Shown here in pieces: positions 36,467 through 45,985 of a DNA stretch of 64,000 bases. The notes beneath the pieces are model-generated. The model did not search any database and was not told the DNA's origin. It was given only the letters and a program-made list of their open reading frames with translations. Position 1 is the first letter of the stretch, and each line of letters starts with the position of its first letter. This stretch comes from Vibrio bivalvicida (GTDB lineage Bacteria > Pseudomonadota > Gammaproteobacteria > Enterobacterales > Vibrionaceae). A program made the position numbers and the translations under genes. Where the stretch lies: positions 248,001-312,000 of the forward strand of contig NZ_LLEI02000032.1 in NCBI RefSeq assembly GCF_001399455.2, read 5' to 3'.

Positions 36467-36907
36467 TTAACGAGACTTTCGCGCAAACCGGTTATTAATC
36501 ACTTCTTCAAGAGCGATATCTTCCAAGTGCTGTTGATGTGTCCTCAGTTCCGCTTGCCAACGCTCAACCGTGTTATCTAACCCTTTCACTTGTATATGTT
36601 TATGCTGTAAGTGTTTTTGCAAAGACACGCATTGCGCTTGCTTAAGCGCTTGTTCCTGTTCCTGATGGACAATTAACTTGTTGATCATTTGGTCGACACG
36701 GCTGTGATTCACCAACATTTCACGATGGAAAAATGTCCCTGAACAAGACTTCGGCGCGCTTAGCTTTCTCAGCTCGATCAGTTGTTCTAGTTGATTCTCG
36801 GCTTGAGTCTGTTGTTGACGTACCAACTCAAGCTGCTGAGATATCAAGTCTCGTTTTTTCTGTTCGATCTTCTGAAATCTTTCTATGGCTTGGATCTTCG
36901 ACTGCAT
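36467..36907 (-). CDS. fliJ: lateral flagellar export chaperone/stalk protein FliJ
   Basis: A 146-residue, almost wholly coiled-coil protein rich in Gln, Lys and Glu, in the place of FliJ after FliI. FliJ is the stalk of the export ATPase. No sequence motif is decisive; the call rests on length, coiled-coil character and operon position. Confidence 0.85.
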   Translation of the reverse strand: MQSKIQAIERFQKIEQKKRDLISQQLELVRQQQTQAENQLEQLIELRKLSAPKSCSGTFFHREMLVNHSRVDQMINKLIVHQEQEQALKQAQCVSLQKHLQHKHIQVKGLDNTVERWQAELRTHQQHLEDIALEEVINNRFARKSR

Positions 36908-36916
36908 GTTCCCTCA

Positions 36917-38263
36917 CTATAATTGCTGAAATAGCTGCGCCAATTCACTCAGGCTTTGCTGGTAGTCGACAGAACTGTCTGCCGATTGCTGTAGATAGGC
37001 TGTCAAGCTGGGGTAAAGGGCGACCGAGCGATCTAGCTCAGGATCTTGACCTGGCTGATAGCCGCCTAAAGGCAACAGATCTTTTACTTGAAGATAGTTG
37101 GAGTACGTTTTACGAAACTCATTCGCTAATGTTAGATGAGCAGGTTGAGAGCATCCCGCCATGCAACGGCTGATAGAAGCGTTGATATCGATAGCTGGGA
37201 AATGTCCTTGCTCAGCCAGTTTACGTGATAAAACCACATGACCATCGAGGATGGCACGCGCAGAATCAACCACGGGATCTTGTTGGTCATCGCCTGCGGC
37301 CAAAATAGTATAGATCGCCGTCAAGCTTCCTTGAAGGTTTTCGCTATTACCCGCCCGCTCTAACAGTTGAGGCAATACATTGAAAACGGAAGGTGGATAA
37401 CCGCGAGTAGCTGGAGGTTCTCCTAACGAAAGCGCAATTTCACGCTGTGCCATTGCATAGCGTGTTAATGAGTCCATCATTAACAGTACATCTTTGCCTT
37501 TGTCACGAAAATACTCGGCTACGCGATGGCAAAGCAAAGTCGCCCGCAAACGCATAAGTGGAGATTCATCGGCAGGCGCGGCTATGATAACGGCTTTTTT
37601 ACGCGCTTCTTCCGTCAGATTTCGTTCAATAAACTCTCTAACTTCTCGCCCACGTTCGCCAATTAAACCAACCACTATCACGTCAGCTTCGGTGCTCTGA
37701 GAAATCATTCCCATCAAAACACTCTTACCGACACCACTACCCGCCATCAGCCCTATCCGCTGACCTTTGCCTACGGTGAGTAATCCATTAATTGCACGCA
37801 CGCCAACATTCAGTGGCGTATCAACGGGCCTGCGTTTCAATGGGTTGATTGATTTAGGGTCGAGAGAGACTCGGTCACCGCCATTTAGTTTTGGCCCGTC
37901 ATCAATGGCTTCTCCCAACCCATTCACTACACGCCCTAGCCAGGTTTCATTTAGATGCACGGTACTGTCACCATCTAAAGGGATAACTTTAGCACCCGCA
38001 AACAGCCCACCTAAACGACGAATCGGCATCAGAAACGCAATGGTATGATCAAAACCAACCACTTGGGCTTCAATCATGTCACCTTCGGCTGTTTCTACTA
38101 AACAACGTTGTTCAAGCTTAAATCGGCACCCTACCGCTTGCAACATCAGGCCATTCACCTTCACCAACCGCCCCGTTACTCGCGCCACTGGGATCGAATC
38201 AAGGGAGGCTAATGCCTCATTGGTACGTTCAGACAACAGCTCAAAAGCTAAAGTGTTACTCAT
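36917..38263 (-). CDS. fliI: lateral flagellum-specific ATPase FliI
   Basis: A 448-residue F1-beta-like ATPase energising flagellar type III export. Walker A AGSGVGKS at 174-181, Walker B VLLMMDSLTRYAMA at about 264-277, and the family segment ALSLGEPPATRGYPPSVF. The ATG overlaps the fliH stop by eight bases (ATGAGTAA), so it is translationally coupled. Confidence 0.97.
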   Translation of the reverse strand: MSNTLAFELLSERTNEALASLDSIPVARVTGRLVKVNGLMLQAVGCRFKLEQRCLVETAEGDMIEAQVVGFDHTIAFLMPIRRLGGLFAGAKVIPLDGDSTVHLNETWLGRVVNGLGEAIDDGPKLNGGDRVSLDPKSINPLKRRPVDTPLNVGVRAINGLLTVGKGQRIGLMAGSGVGKSVLMGMISQSTEADVIVVGLIGERGREVREFIERNLTEEARKKAVIIAAPADESPLMRLRATLLCHRVAEYFRDKGKDVLLMMDSLTRYAMAQREIALSLGEPPATRGYPPSVFNVLPQLLERAGNSENLQGSLTAIYTILAAGDDQQDPVVDSARAILDGHVVLSRKLAEQGHFPAIDINASISRCMAGCSQPAHLTLANEFRKTYSNYLQVKDLLPLGGYQPGQDPELDRSVALYPSLTAYLQQSADSSVDYQQSLSELAQLFQQL

Positions 38264-39008
38264 GCTCGCCTTCTACAGATGCTGGAACAACCTCATCAAG
38301 AAGGTGCTCTTTGACATTATCCATACACGCCTGTAATCGGGAGTCACAACTCGCGTCTGCCTCAGCCTCTTCTGTTACTAAATGGCAGCCCCCCGACGGC
38401 AACTCTGAATTTGCCACCAACTTCCACTCTTTGGGAAGTTCTGAGTTGATCTGCGTAATTCGGTCAAGGTCTTGCGGATTGAGGTGAACGGTGACCTTAT
38501 CTGTTTTTCCAGGCATGGCTTCTAAAGTTTCATCGACCAAGGCTAAAATCTGTTGCGGCATCAGAGTCAATTCAGCGCGAATGACTTGCTGTGCTACCTT
38601 TTGTACTAATTCACAGATGATATGGCGTTGCTGTTGCTCTCGTTCTGATTGCCAGCGCGACAAGGTTTGGTAAAGTTCATTAACAGGTTTAGCGGCTTCA
38701 ATAAAAGTTTGTTTACCAGACTGTTCACCAGAAACAAACCCCTTTTGAAATCCCTCTTTTTGCCCCTCTAACAAACCTTGCTGCTTACCCTGTGACAAGC
38801 CTTGAGTCAATCCCTCAGCATGGCCTTGTTCTAGCCCAGTTTGGAAACCTTCTTCTAGTTTCTGTTGCAGGTCTGCTTGAGCATCTTGCCACGACTCTTC
38901 CAAGTCAAACTCACCATCAGTCACTACAGGTTGTGCGAGCGGCGGAAAGCGATGAACCCGATATCCCGAGGCTGGCACGGTCAACAGCGGAGATTTAGTC
39001 AATGACAT
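38256..39008 (-). CDS. fliH: lateral flagellar assembly protein FliH
   Basis: A 250-residue regulator of FliI. It has the typical GxxxG-type repeat of FliH (EGFQTGLEQGHAEGLTQG onward, residues about 52-95: many Gly spaced by 3) and a C-terminal domain similar to the ATP-synthase delta subunit. It lies between fliG and fliI, five bases after fliG. Confidence 0.93.
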   Translation of the reverse strand: MSLTKSPLLTVPASGYRVHRFPPLAQPVVTDGEFDLEESWQDAQADLQQKLEEGFQTGLEQGHAEGLTQGLSQGKQQGLLEGQKEGFQKGFVSGEQSGKQTFIEAAKPVNELYQTLSRWQSEREQQQRHIICELVQKVAQQVIRAELTLMPQQILALVDETLEAMPGKTDKVTVHLNPQDLDRITQINSELPKEWKLVANSELPSGGCHLVTEEAEADASCDSRLQACMDNVKEHLLDEVVPASVEGEHE

Positions 39009-39013
39009 CGTAA

Positions 39014-40033
39014 TTACTCCACTGTGGGCTCTTCGTACAGAACAAGCTCAATTTCTCCAGTCTCATCCAGTTCGCGTACAATCAGCATGATATCTTGGCG
39101 CGCTCTTTCTACTCGGCTCAGTGGTACGGCGCCACGCACTTGCATATCATCTTGCAATGCTTTCACCATCCGCTGAGGCATTGAACGCTTGATGGCTTGC
39201 TGCAAGGTAATTTCTGCGCCTTTCAGTGCTGTGCCCCAAAGCTCCAACGGCACTTGTTGAACCAAACGGTCCATAGTCTCTTCGCTTTGACGGCCTAAGA
39301 CCATAAAGTCAAACATATTCTGTTCAATTGCGTGCACAACCTCTTCGTCGTGCAACTTGAGCATCTCCATTAGTGAGCCGCGGTCGCCTTCAAAGCGGTT
39401 AATAATATCAGCCACTTGTTTTACACCCGACAAGGGCGCACTTTGACTCGTCGATACCTGCTCAATACAGCGCTCAATCAAATCATTCAGATCACCAGCG
39501 ACCTTGTGGTCGATATCCTGCAACTGCGCGATTCGGTAGAGCAGTTCATCGTGATAATCTTCCGGCAGGTGTTTTAATACTACCGACGAGCTTTCTGATG
39601 GCAGGTAAGCAAGGAAAATCGCCTGCATCTGCGGGTGCTCATTGGCGATAAAACGAGCGAGAACTTCAGCCTCAACCCATTGTAGGCGCTGCATATTGTT
39701 ACGAATTTCATCGCCATACAGGTTGTTGAGCAGGCCTTTCGCAAGATCGTTGCCTAACGCCTTTCTCAAGGTGTTCGAGAGATATTCTTTGGAAGCACCA
39801 CGTATACCACTGTGCTGACGAAAATCTTCAAAGAAGCTCTGAATCACACCGTGAGCACTGTCACTTTTAATGCCATTCAACCGCGCCATTGCTTTAGTAA
39901 CACGTTGAGTCTCATCACGAGTAAAATTGCGCAGCACTTTTGCCGCTGCATCTTCGCCCATACCGAGAAGGACTAATGCGGTTTGCTCAACATGATTAAG
40001 CGTGGCTTTCTGCTTTGATTCTGCTGTGTTCAT
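39014..40033 (-). CDS. fliG: lateral flagellar motor switch protein FliG
   Basis: A 339-residue switch protein linking FliF to FliM and to the stator. The N-terminal FliF-binding domain, the middle EHPQMQAIFLAYLPSESSSVVL region (EHPQ motif) and the C-terminal torque helix are present, the latter with the charged run TLKGAEITLQQAIKRSMPQRMVKALQDDM facing the stator. The start overlaps fliF by 38 bases. Confidence 0.96.
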   Translation of the reverse strand: MNTAESKQKATLNHVEQTALVLLGMGEDAAAKVLRNFTRDETQRVTKAMARLNGIKSDSAHGVIQSFFEDFRQHSGIRGASKEYLSNTLRKALGNDLAKGLLNNLYGDEIRNNMQRLQWVEAEVLARFIANEHPQMQAIFLAYLPSESSSVVLKHLPEDYHDELLYRIAQLQDIDHKVAGDLNDLIERCIEQVSTSQSAPLSGVKQVADIINRFEGDRGSLMEMLKLHDEEVVHAIEQNMFDFMVLGRQSEETMDRLVQQVPLELWGTALKGAEITLQQAIKRSMPQRMVKALQDDMQVRGAVPLSRVERARQDIMLIVRELDETGEIELVLYEEPTVE

Positions 40034-41744
40034 TCACATTCACCCATTGTTTAAGTACTTCTGCGACACGCTCTGGCTCTTCGTTCGCGATAAGTTGTAG
40101 ATGCTTCAATTGAATTTCCAGTGGCGAACCTGCTGGCGGTAGCATGTCATTGCTGACATCGAGGCCATTTGAAGCGGCAATGCCTTTTTCAGAAAGCTTG
40201 CGATTGAGGGCTTCTTCTCTTTCGCGTTCTTCCCGTGTTTGTAGGTTGTCATACACAGACTCTTCTTGTGGCTCAGCAAACTCAAGCTCCTGCGAACGCA
40301 TGTCCGCACCGGTGAGATGCATGATAAGAGGGCGTAAAACAAAGAAGATCATCGCCATACCTAACATGCCACCAATGACGTAACGCATCGGTTGCTGAAC
40401 CGTTGGATCTTGCCACCAAGGGATAGCTGGAGGAGCATCAATAACAAGTGGCGTAAAGTTAAAACTCATCAGGCTAAAACTGTCACCTCTATCTGCGGCA
40501 ATACCTACAGCATCAGAAATCATGGTTGAGATTTGCGTTTTTTCTTCTGGTGTCCAAGCTGTACCATTGGGTGCCGCTGATTCGTTAAGCAAAACAGAGA
40601 CACTTAGTTTTTCAATTTGGCCTTGCTGGTACTGAGTACGTCGAACACTGCTACCCACCGCATATTGACGATTCACTTCAGAGCGGGCATTGGTATTCTG
40701 GCTATCTTGTGTTGGCACTTCGCCAGTAACAGGTGGTTGATTGCTTAGGGTTCCAGGAACCCCCAACGCGATTTGGTCAACGGAGTTATTAGTAATCGTG
40801 TGTTCGTTGCGCACAATCGGGGCGTTGTCTAGAATTTCCTGAGTTTCTTCTACTTGGCTGAAATCCATATCTGCCGCCACTTGCACGCGATAATTACTCG
40901 GACCAAGAATGGGGGTCAGCATGTCTGATGCGCGCTGAATTATCTGCTTTTCTACGTTTTTTTGATATTCGAGGTACTTAGCGTTAACTTTTCCCGCTTC
41001 AGATGAAGCCACATCTGCACTGAGTAAACGACCATATTGATCAACAACAGACACCAGCTCCGGTTTCATACCAGTCACGCTACCTACCACCAAGTTAATG
41101 ATGGCTTCGACCTGTGCTGGTTTAAGTTCTTCACCGGGTTTAAGTTCGAGCATGACAGAAGAAGAAGGCGCCTCACTATTTTGACGTACAAACAAGGTTT
41201 GGCGTGGAATAGCAAGGTGTACGCGAGCGTTTGACACTGCATTTAAAGAGATAATTGTTCTAACAAGCTCCCCTTCTAAGCCGTGTCGATAGCGGGCTGT
41301 TTCCATAAACTGACTGGTACCCAAAGAGCTATCCTCTTTGAGTGAGTCAAGTCCTGTAGGCAACTTGGCTTTGACTCCTTTAGCTGCCAGCAGCATACGA
41401 ATTCGCGCTACTTCTCCCTCAGGTACCAATACTTGACCGTTCTGCTCCTGAAGTCGGTAGTTAATTCCTTCCGTTTCTAATACTGAGACAATTTCGCCAG
41501 TATCAAAACGTTCTTGCTGACTATACAGAGGCCGGAAACTTTGTGTCGAACTCCAAAGAGCCACAACGATAATTGCAGCAACAATTGCCGCAAGGACGGC
41601 AGAAAGCACTAAGTTACGTTGACTATTAGACCAAAGCTGTTTGAGTTTAGCTGTGTACTCATCCATTCCTCGAATTGACGTCGACTGTGCTGGTGCCGGA
41701 TTATACGGTGCTCCTCCAGCGACTTGAGTAGTAATCTCTGACAT
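39996..41744 (-). CDS. fliF: lateral flagellar MS-ring protein FliF
   Basis: A 582-residue MS-ring subunit with two membrane helices (about 44-66 and 455-477), the ring-building motifs between them (TARYRHGLEGELVRTIISL, RVHLAIPRQTLFVRQ), and a cytoplasmic C-terminus that binds FliG. The 3' end overlaps the fliG start. It begins four bases after fliE. Confidence 0.97.
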   Translation of the reverse strand: MSEITTQVAGGAPYNPAPAQSTSIRGMDEYTAKLKQLWSNSQRNLVLSAVLAAIVAAIIVVALWSSTQSFRPLYSQQERFDTGEIVSVLETEGINYRLQEQNGQVLVPEGEVARIRMLLAAKGVKAKLPTGLDSLKEDSSLGTSQFMETARYRHGLEGELVRTIISLNAVSNARVHLAIPRQTLFVRQNSEAPSSSVMLELKPGEELKPAQVEAIINLVVGSVTGMKPELVSVVDQYGRLLSADVASSEAGKVNAKYLEYQKNVEKQIIQRASDMLTPILGPSNYRVQVAADMDFSQVEETQEILDNAPIVRNEHTITNNSVDQIALGVPGTLSNQPPVTGEVPTQDSQNTNARSEVNRQYAVGSSVRRTQYQQGQIEKLSVSVLLNESAAPNGTAWTPEEKTQISTMISDAVGIAADRGDSFSLMSFNFTPLVIDAPPAIPWWQDPTVQQPMRYVIGGMLGMAMIFFVLRPLIMHLTGADMRSQELEFAEPQEESVYDNLQTREEREREEALNRKLSEKGIAASNGLDVSNDMLPPAGSPLEIQLKHLQLIANEEPERVAEVLKQWVNVNEHSRIKAESHA

Positions 41745-41747
41745 GGC

Positions 41748-42104
41748 TTACACCGGCATCTTCATGATGTCTTCAAAAGAAGTAACAACCTTATTGCGCA
41801 CTTGCATTAAGGCATTAAACGACAAACTGGCTTTTTGACTCGCTATCATTGCACCAACAAGATCATCACTTGCCCCAGTCTCAACTGCGGTCATCTTTTG
41901 AGTGGCGATTGATTGATGAGCATTCACAGAATCAAGCACATTGGTCATCGCTGCTGAAAATGACATAGGTGAATTAGCTTTCTGAACATCAAGTGGGTTT
42001 GCAGAAACAACGAATTCTGGCTGTACTTGCGTGCGCATCACATCCATTTTGGTCAGCATTAACTGCTCTGCGGTGAATGCACTGTTGAGTGGTTGACTTG
42101 CCAT
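41748..42104 (-). CDS. fliE: lateral flagellar hook-basal body protein FliE
   Basis: A 118-residue rod/MS-ring adaptor. The C-terminal half has the family segment MIASQKASLSFNALMQVRNKVVTSFEDIMKMPV. It follows lafK closely in the same leftward operon. Confidence 0.95.
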   Translation of the reverse strand: MASQPLNSAFTAEQLMLTKMDVMRTQVQPEFVVSANPLDVQKANSPMSFSAAMTNVLDSVNAHQSIATQKMTAVETGASDDLVGAMIASQKASLSFNALMQVRNKVVTSFEDIMKMPV

Positions 42105-42117
42105 GACTTAACCTCCT

Positions 42118-43452
42118 TTATGCAGCCGAGCCTAGCGCTGACTGTAAATCAATACCTTGTTCGCGCATCGCTGCTAGCTTGTAGCGCAAAGCACGAGTGG
42201 TTACCCCAAGCGCATTTGCCGTCTTGGTACGGTTGCCGCCGAATTGGCGCAGTTTATCTAATATGTATTGGTACTCGGCTTGCTTCTTAGCCTCTACATG
42301 GCCCATTGTTTGAGTTGTTTTAGATTCTTCCTGTGGCGTTAGCAACTCTACAGGTAACATCAGATCATGAGCCGTAATGTAATCCCCATGTCTCATAACC
42401 AGCGCTCGTTGGATAACGTTTTCGAGCTCGCGGATGTTTCCCGGCCAATGATATTGACTAAGGGCAACCATGGCATCTTGAGAGAGGTGACATTGGCTAC
42501 CATCTTGATATTTACTAATGAAAAACTGACCAATGGGTAAAATGTCGTCCTTACGTTCTCTTAGAGGCGGCCAATGAAGAGGAAGCACATCAAGTCGGTA
42601 GTAAAGGTCCTCGCGGAAAGTACCATTTTTCACTTCATCTCTTAGATCTTTATTGGTTGCAGCGATCACGCGAATATCGAGCTTGACTGGCTTGTGGCTT
42701 CCCACTCGCTCAACTTCTCTCTCTTGCAACACGCGTAATAACTTTGCTTGTACCGCAGGTGACATTTCACCGATTTCGTCAAGCAAAATTGTGCCATTAT
42801 TCGCTTCTTCAAACTTACCGCTCTGTGAATTAGTCGCTCCGGTAAACGCCCCTTTAACATGGCCAAAAAGGACAGCTTCAAGCATTGATTCGGGTATTGC
42901 AGCGCAATTCACCGCAATAAAAGGGCCTTCAGAGCGCGAAGACTGTTCATGCACATAGCGAGCAAGTACTTCTTTACCCGTACCCGATTCTCCTGTGATT
43001 AATACACTCGCATTAGTACACGCCGCTCGATGGGCAAGTTGTAATACCTGCTTACTGCGCCATGACTCTGCGACAATGTTCGCCATTGGCTTGCCTACAG
43101 CCTCAACTCGGCTAAGTAAATTAACCAACTGGCTTTTTTCAAACGGTCTTAGCAAGTAATCCGTCGCGCCCGCTTTCATAGTTTCAGCCGCTAGAATACC
43201 TTGCTCCTGCTCTACGATGGCGATTGATACACCATCACCAGGCTTCTTTTGGTGACAATGTACAAACTCGCGCACACACATATCTGGAAGGTTTGAACTC
43301 ACTAACGTGATGCCCGCGGCTTGCTCTAGCAAAGCACTTCGCCCCGTTCTTGAATGGGTGATGGTGTAACCTGACTCTTCAAGTACTCTAATTACGGGTT
43401 GAGCAAGTTCGTCTTTCGGCTCAACCAACAAGATGTTTGCAGTATCTGCCAT
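42118..43452 (-). CDS. lafK: LafK, sigma-54-dependent activator of lateral flagellar genes
   Basis: A 444-residue activator: receiver-like domain (1-120), AAA+ domain with Walker A GESGTGKE at 154-161 and the sigma-54 contact loop GAFTGA at 201-206, and a Fis-type helix-turn-helix at the C-terminus (NRTKTANALGVTTRALRYKL). The receiver has Ser52 in place of the phospho-Asp and Arg in place of the switch Lys, so activity is probably not set by phosphorylation, as for FlrA/FleQ types. The ATG at 43452 follows the motY stop by two bases; a TTG two codons earlier was rejected. Confidence 0.94.
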   Translation of the reverse strand: MADTANILLVEPKDELAQPVIRVLEESGYTITHSRTGRSALLEQAAGITLVSSNLPDMCVREFVHCHQKKPGDGVSIAIVEQEQGILAAETMKAGATDYLLRPFEKSQLVNLLSRVEAVGKPMANIVAESWRSKQVLQLAHRAACTNASVLITGESGTGKEVLARYVHEQSSRSEGPFIAVNCAAIPESMLEAVLFGHVKGAFTGATNSQSGKFEEANNGTILLDEIGEMSPAVQAKLLRVLQEREVERVGSHKPVKLDIRVIAATNKDLRDEVKNGTFREDLYYRLDVLPLHWPPLRERKDDILPIGQFFISKYQDGSQCHLSQDAMVALSQYHWPGNIRELENVIQRALVMRHGDYITAHDLMLPVELLTPQEESKTTQTMGHVEAKKQAEYQYILDKLRQFGGNRTKTANALGVTTRALRYKLAAMREQGIDLQSALGSAA

Positions 43453-43454
43453 TT

Positions 43455-44360
43455 TCAAACCTTACCCTTATCGTTGTTGTCTGGTGTCATTGGAAGCACC
43501 GCTTCATCGCTGCGAACCAATCGCAAGGTGACTCGGCGATTCTTGGCCTGTCCTTGATGATTCGCATTGCTCGCAATGGGATATCGAGAGCCATGAGCAC
43601 GCACTTCGATCATGTTGCGGTCAACGCCAAGCTTTTCCATCTGGCTAGCCACCTGCTCCGCTCGTTGACGCGAAATTTTTAAATTGCCAATCTTCGAACC
43701 AACATTGTCGGCATAACCATCTATCAGCAGTTTGTCGACTCTAGAATCAACCATCAGATAACTATTCAATGCTGAAAGAGTTTTAAGCTGGTTTGCGTTA
43801 AGTGTTATCTGACCGAGCTCAAACAAAAGAGCAATATCCCTTGCTTGTGTATAAGACATTAATGGTAAAGACGACTGACAATCACGAAACCTTTTAAGTG
43901 CATTGTGAATGCGTATTGTCGGCACAAGATACGTGCTTTTGTCGGAAGGACTGTTTCCGCCGATAGTAAATTGAAGCCAATTGCCTGCTTCAATATCCAC
44001 CAACAAACCTTCGACATTTGTACTAAAAGACATGGTGCCTTTGTCTACAGAAGCAATATTGGTCACTATTCTAGGTGCGCGGCCGATATTCCACGGCGCA
44101 GGAGTACTTAAAAGCACCCCAGAATGCCCACGTTTATTTGCGCCATTCACGCTAGCTTTGAAATAAATCAACCCTTTTTCTTCCGAGCGGAAATAAAACT
44201 TCCCATAGGAAGGGTTATTATATTTCAAATCACATTTCAGATTGGTACCTTTATATTCCCAATTAACTTCATCCATTGGAATCTTAACCAAACTATTAGA
44301 CGAAGATTGAAAACTAAGAAAAAGTAAAGCCAACGAATATATTCTTGAATAAACTGCCAT
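43455..44360 (-). CDS. motY: lateral MotY-like OmpA-family T-ring protein
   Basis: A periplasmic protein with an N-terminal beta domain (EVNWEYKGTNLKCDLKYNNPSYG) typical of MotY and a C-terminal OmpA-like peptidoglycan-binding domain (LLIDGYADNVGSKIGNLKISRQRAEQV). MotY forms the T ring that holds the stator. The start at ATG 44360 gives a signal peptide (MAVYSRIYSLALLFLSF); an ATG 18 codons upstream lacks one. It is the first gene of the lafK-fli operon, as in V. parahaemolyticus. Confidence 0.85.
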   Translation of the reverse strand: MAVYSRIYSLALLFLSFQSSSNSLVKIPMDEVNWEYKGTNLKCDLKYNNPSYGKFYFRSEEKGLIYFKASVNGANKRGHSGVLLSTPAPWNIGRAPRIVTNIASVDKGTMSFSTNVEGLLVDIEAGNWLQFTIGGNSPSDKSTYLVPTIRIHNALKRFRDCQSSLPLMSYTQARDIALLFELGQITLNANQLKTLSALNSYLMVDSRVDKLLIDGYADNVGSKIGNLKISRQRAEQVASQMEKLGVDRNMIEVRAHGSRYPIASNANHQGQAKNRRVTLRLVRSDEAVLPMTPDNNDKGKV

Positions 44361-44788
44361 CGTATTTTTATTAAAATATTGGATAAATATTTGGCATTCT
44401 TTTCTAAATACCATGTGGATAGATCAAAACATACACACCAAATAGGTTTGCGAACTCTTTATTTTTGCTCACTAACCTAGCCATTTGAATAATTGTGAAC
44501 TTTAAAGATTTGACAAAAAGTCACATAAATCCAACAAAATGCAGTAACCAAATCAACAACAACACCCTTAAAAGGCCAGTTTTATATTTATCTTATAGTT
44601 GATGCGATTCGGAAATTAACCTGTTTTATTTTTGATTAGAAGCTCTAATTAGAGACTTAAATCAACATATGAACTAAAGTCACAAATTTCATAACAAACA
44701 CTTATTTAGAACTAAAACCTCTATGTAGACTTGCCACGTTTGAGGTAAAAATTAGCCATTAGCTTTGTCAGAGCACGGTAAAATATAA
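44361..44788. promoter_or_regulatory. divergent promoter region motY/fliM with overlapping palindromes
   Basis: 428 bases between the two early lateral operons. Half-sites ATTAGA, TCTAAT and TTAGAG overlap at 44634-44654, giving a perfect 12-base palindrome CTCTAATTAGAG (44643-44654) and an ATTAGA-AGC-TCTAAT repeat. I found no -24/-12 sigma-54 element with GG-N10-GC spacing in either direction. A regulator of lateral flagellar onset probably binds here. Confidence 0.45.
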
Positions 44789-45604
44789 ATGGAACCCAGA
44801 ACCAAGATGTTTATTCCAGACTATCAAGCATTAAACATAGAATCGTTGGGCAAGCCAATTCATGTTATTCGTGAAAGGTTAGAAAGTTTAATGTCTAGTT
44901 CATGCAACAACCTAACTTGCGAGCTACAAAGCTGGCTTAAAAGCAGCCTAGTACATGCCTGCATCAAGCAGGTGTCACTGCATACGATGACAGCAAATGA
45001 AATGGACAAAGCAACCACCAGCACTTTTCAACACGATGGTGGAGGAAAGGTCTATATCAACGGAGATAAGGCAACTTTGATCAAGCTTGCCGATAGTTTC
45101 TATGACGCCAAGATGAAAAGAACCAGTGAGGTTCTGAGTAACAGTGATTTAAGGCTGCAAGAAAGACTGGGACGCCAAATGACGAGTTGGCTAGCACCTC
45201 AACAGATGTGGTCAAGTTGCGAATTCGAGCCAGCGCAAGGTAATGGATTATGGGCAAAAATAGAAATTTCTTTACCTGAACATCAAGGCATGGTGCACCT
45301 TAAACTAGATGAAAAGCTCGTTACCACCTTGACCGAACAGCTAAATCTTCAAGCCAACGACGCTATGAGTGAGCCATTTTGCCGATCACTCACATCAACG
45401 CCAGTAAAGCTTAATGTCTTATTGAGCAAGAAAGAGTTACCGCTCAGCGAAATAATCTCCTTGCAGCCCAATGATGTTTTACCCATTGAGCTGCTCTCTA
45501 CTGTTCCAGTCAGTATTGGCGACGAACACCTCTTTAACGGACGAGTTGCAGAGAAAGATGGGCAGCTTGTTTTGATCATCAACCATGATAAGGAGTCACT
45601 ATAA
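44789..45604 (+). CDS. fliM: lateral flagellar motor switch protein FliM
   Basis: A 271-residue C-ring protein, shorter than the usual 320-340. The middle domain and C-terminal SpoA domain (LPLSEIISLQPNDVLPIELL...VPVSIGDEHLFNGRVAEKDG) are present. The N-terminal CheY-P-binding segment (LSQxEIDxLL in polar FliM) is missing; the protein begins MEPRTKMFIPDYQALN. This fits the lateral motor, which does not reverse in the same way as polar ones. fliN starts on the last base of its stop. Confidence 0.88.
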   Translation: MEPRTKMFIPDYQALNIESLGKPIHVIRERLESLMSSSCNNLTCELQSWLKSSLVHACIKQVSLHTMTANEMDKATTSTFQHDGGGKVYINGDKATLIKLADSFYDAKMKRTSEVLSNSDLRLQERLGRQMTSWLAPQQMWSSCEFEPAQGNGLWAKIEISLPEHQGMVHLKLDEKLVTTLTEQLNLQANDAMSEPFCRSLTSTPVKLNVLLSKKELPLSEIISLQPNDVLPIELLSTVPVSIGDEHLFNGRVAEKDGQLVLIINHDKESL

Positions 45605-45972
45605 TGAGTGAGCCTACCGAAACAACGACCTTCAATGGTGAAGAACTGAACTTTGACGATTTTCAACTTGAGGGTTCTCAATCAGATCGTCTAGAAAGCT
45701 CTATCCCCACTCCAGAGCGAGATCTGAGTTTTTTTAGGAACATCCCCGTAACAGTAACGCTTGAAGTGGCTAGCAAAGACATCGCACTTGGTGACTTGAT
45801 GAAGGCGGGAGAAGGTAGCGTCATCGAATTAGACAAACTAAACGGCGAACCACTTGATGTTAAAGTCAATGGCTCTCTGATGGGCCATGCAGAAGTCGTA
45901 GTGGTTAACGAAAAGTATGGCTTGCGCTTAATTGATGTTGTGGATTCAGCATTAGCAACAGCCGTTCAGTAA
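45604..45972 (+). CDS. fliN: lateral flagellar motor switch protein FliN
   Basis: A 122-residue C-ring protein with the SpoA domain in the C-terminal 75 residues ([49 protein letters not shown]). The start overlaps the fliM stop by one base, so the two are coupled. Confidence 0.95.
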   Translation: MSEPTETTTFNGEELNFDDFQLEGSQSDRLESSIPTPERDLSFFRNIPVTVTLEVASKDIALGDLMKAGEGSVIELDKLNGEPLDVKVNGSLMGHAEVVVVNEKYGLRLIDVVDSALATAVQ

Positions 45973-45985
45973 GGTTTACACAAGC

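Noticed and set aside
44361-44788. Sigma-54 promoters for motY or fliM
   Set aside because: Every GG and GC pair was checked for 10-base spacing in both directions; none fits.
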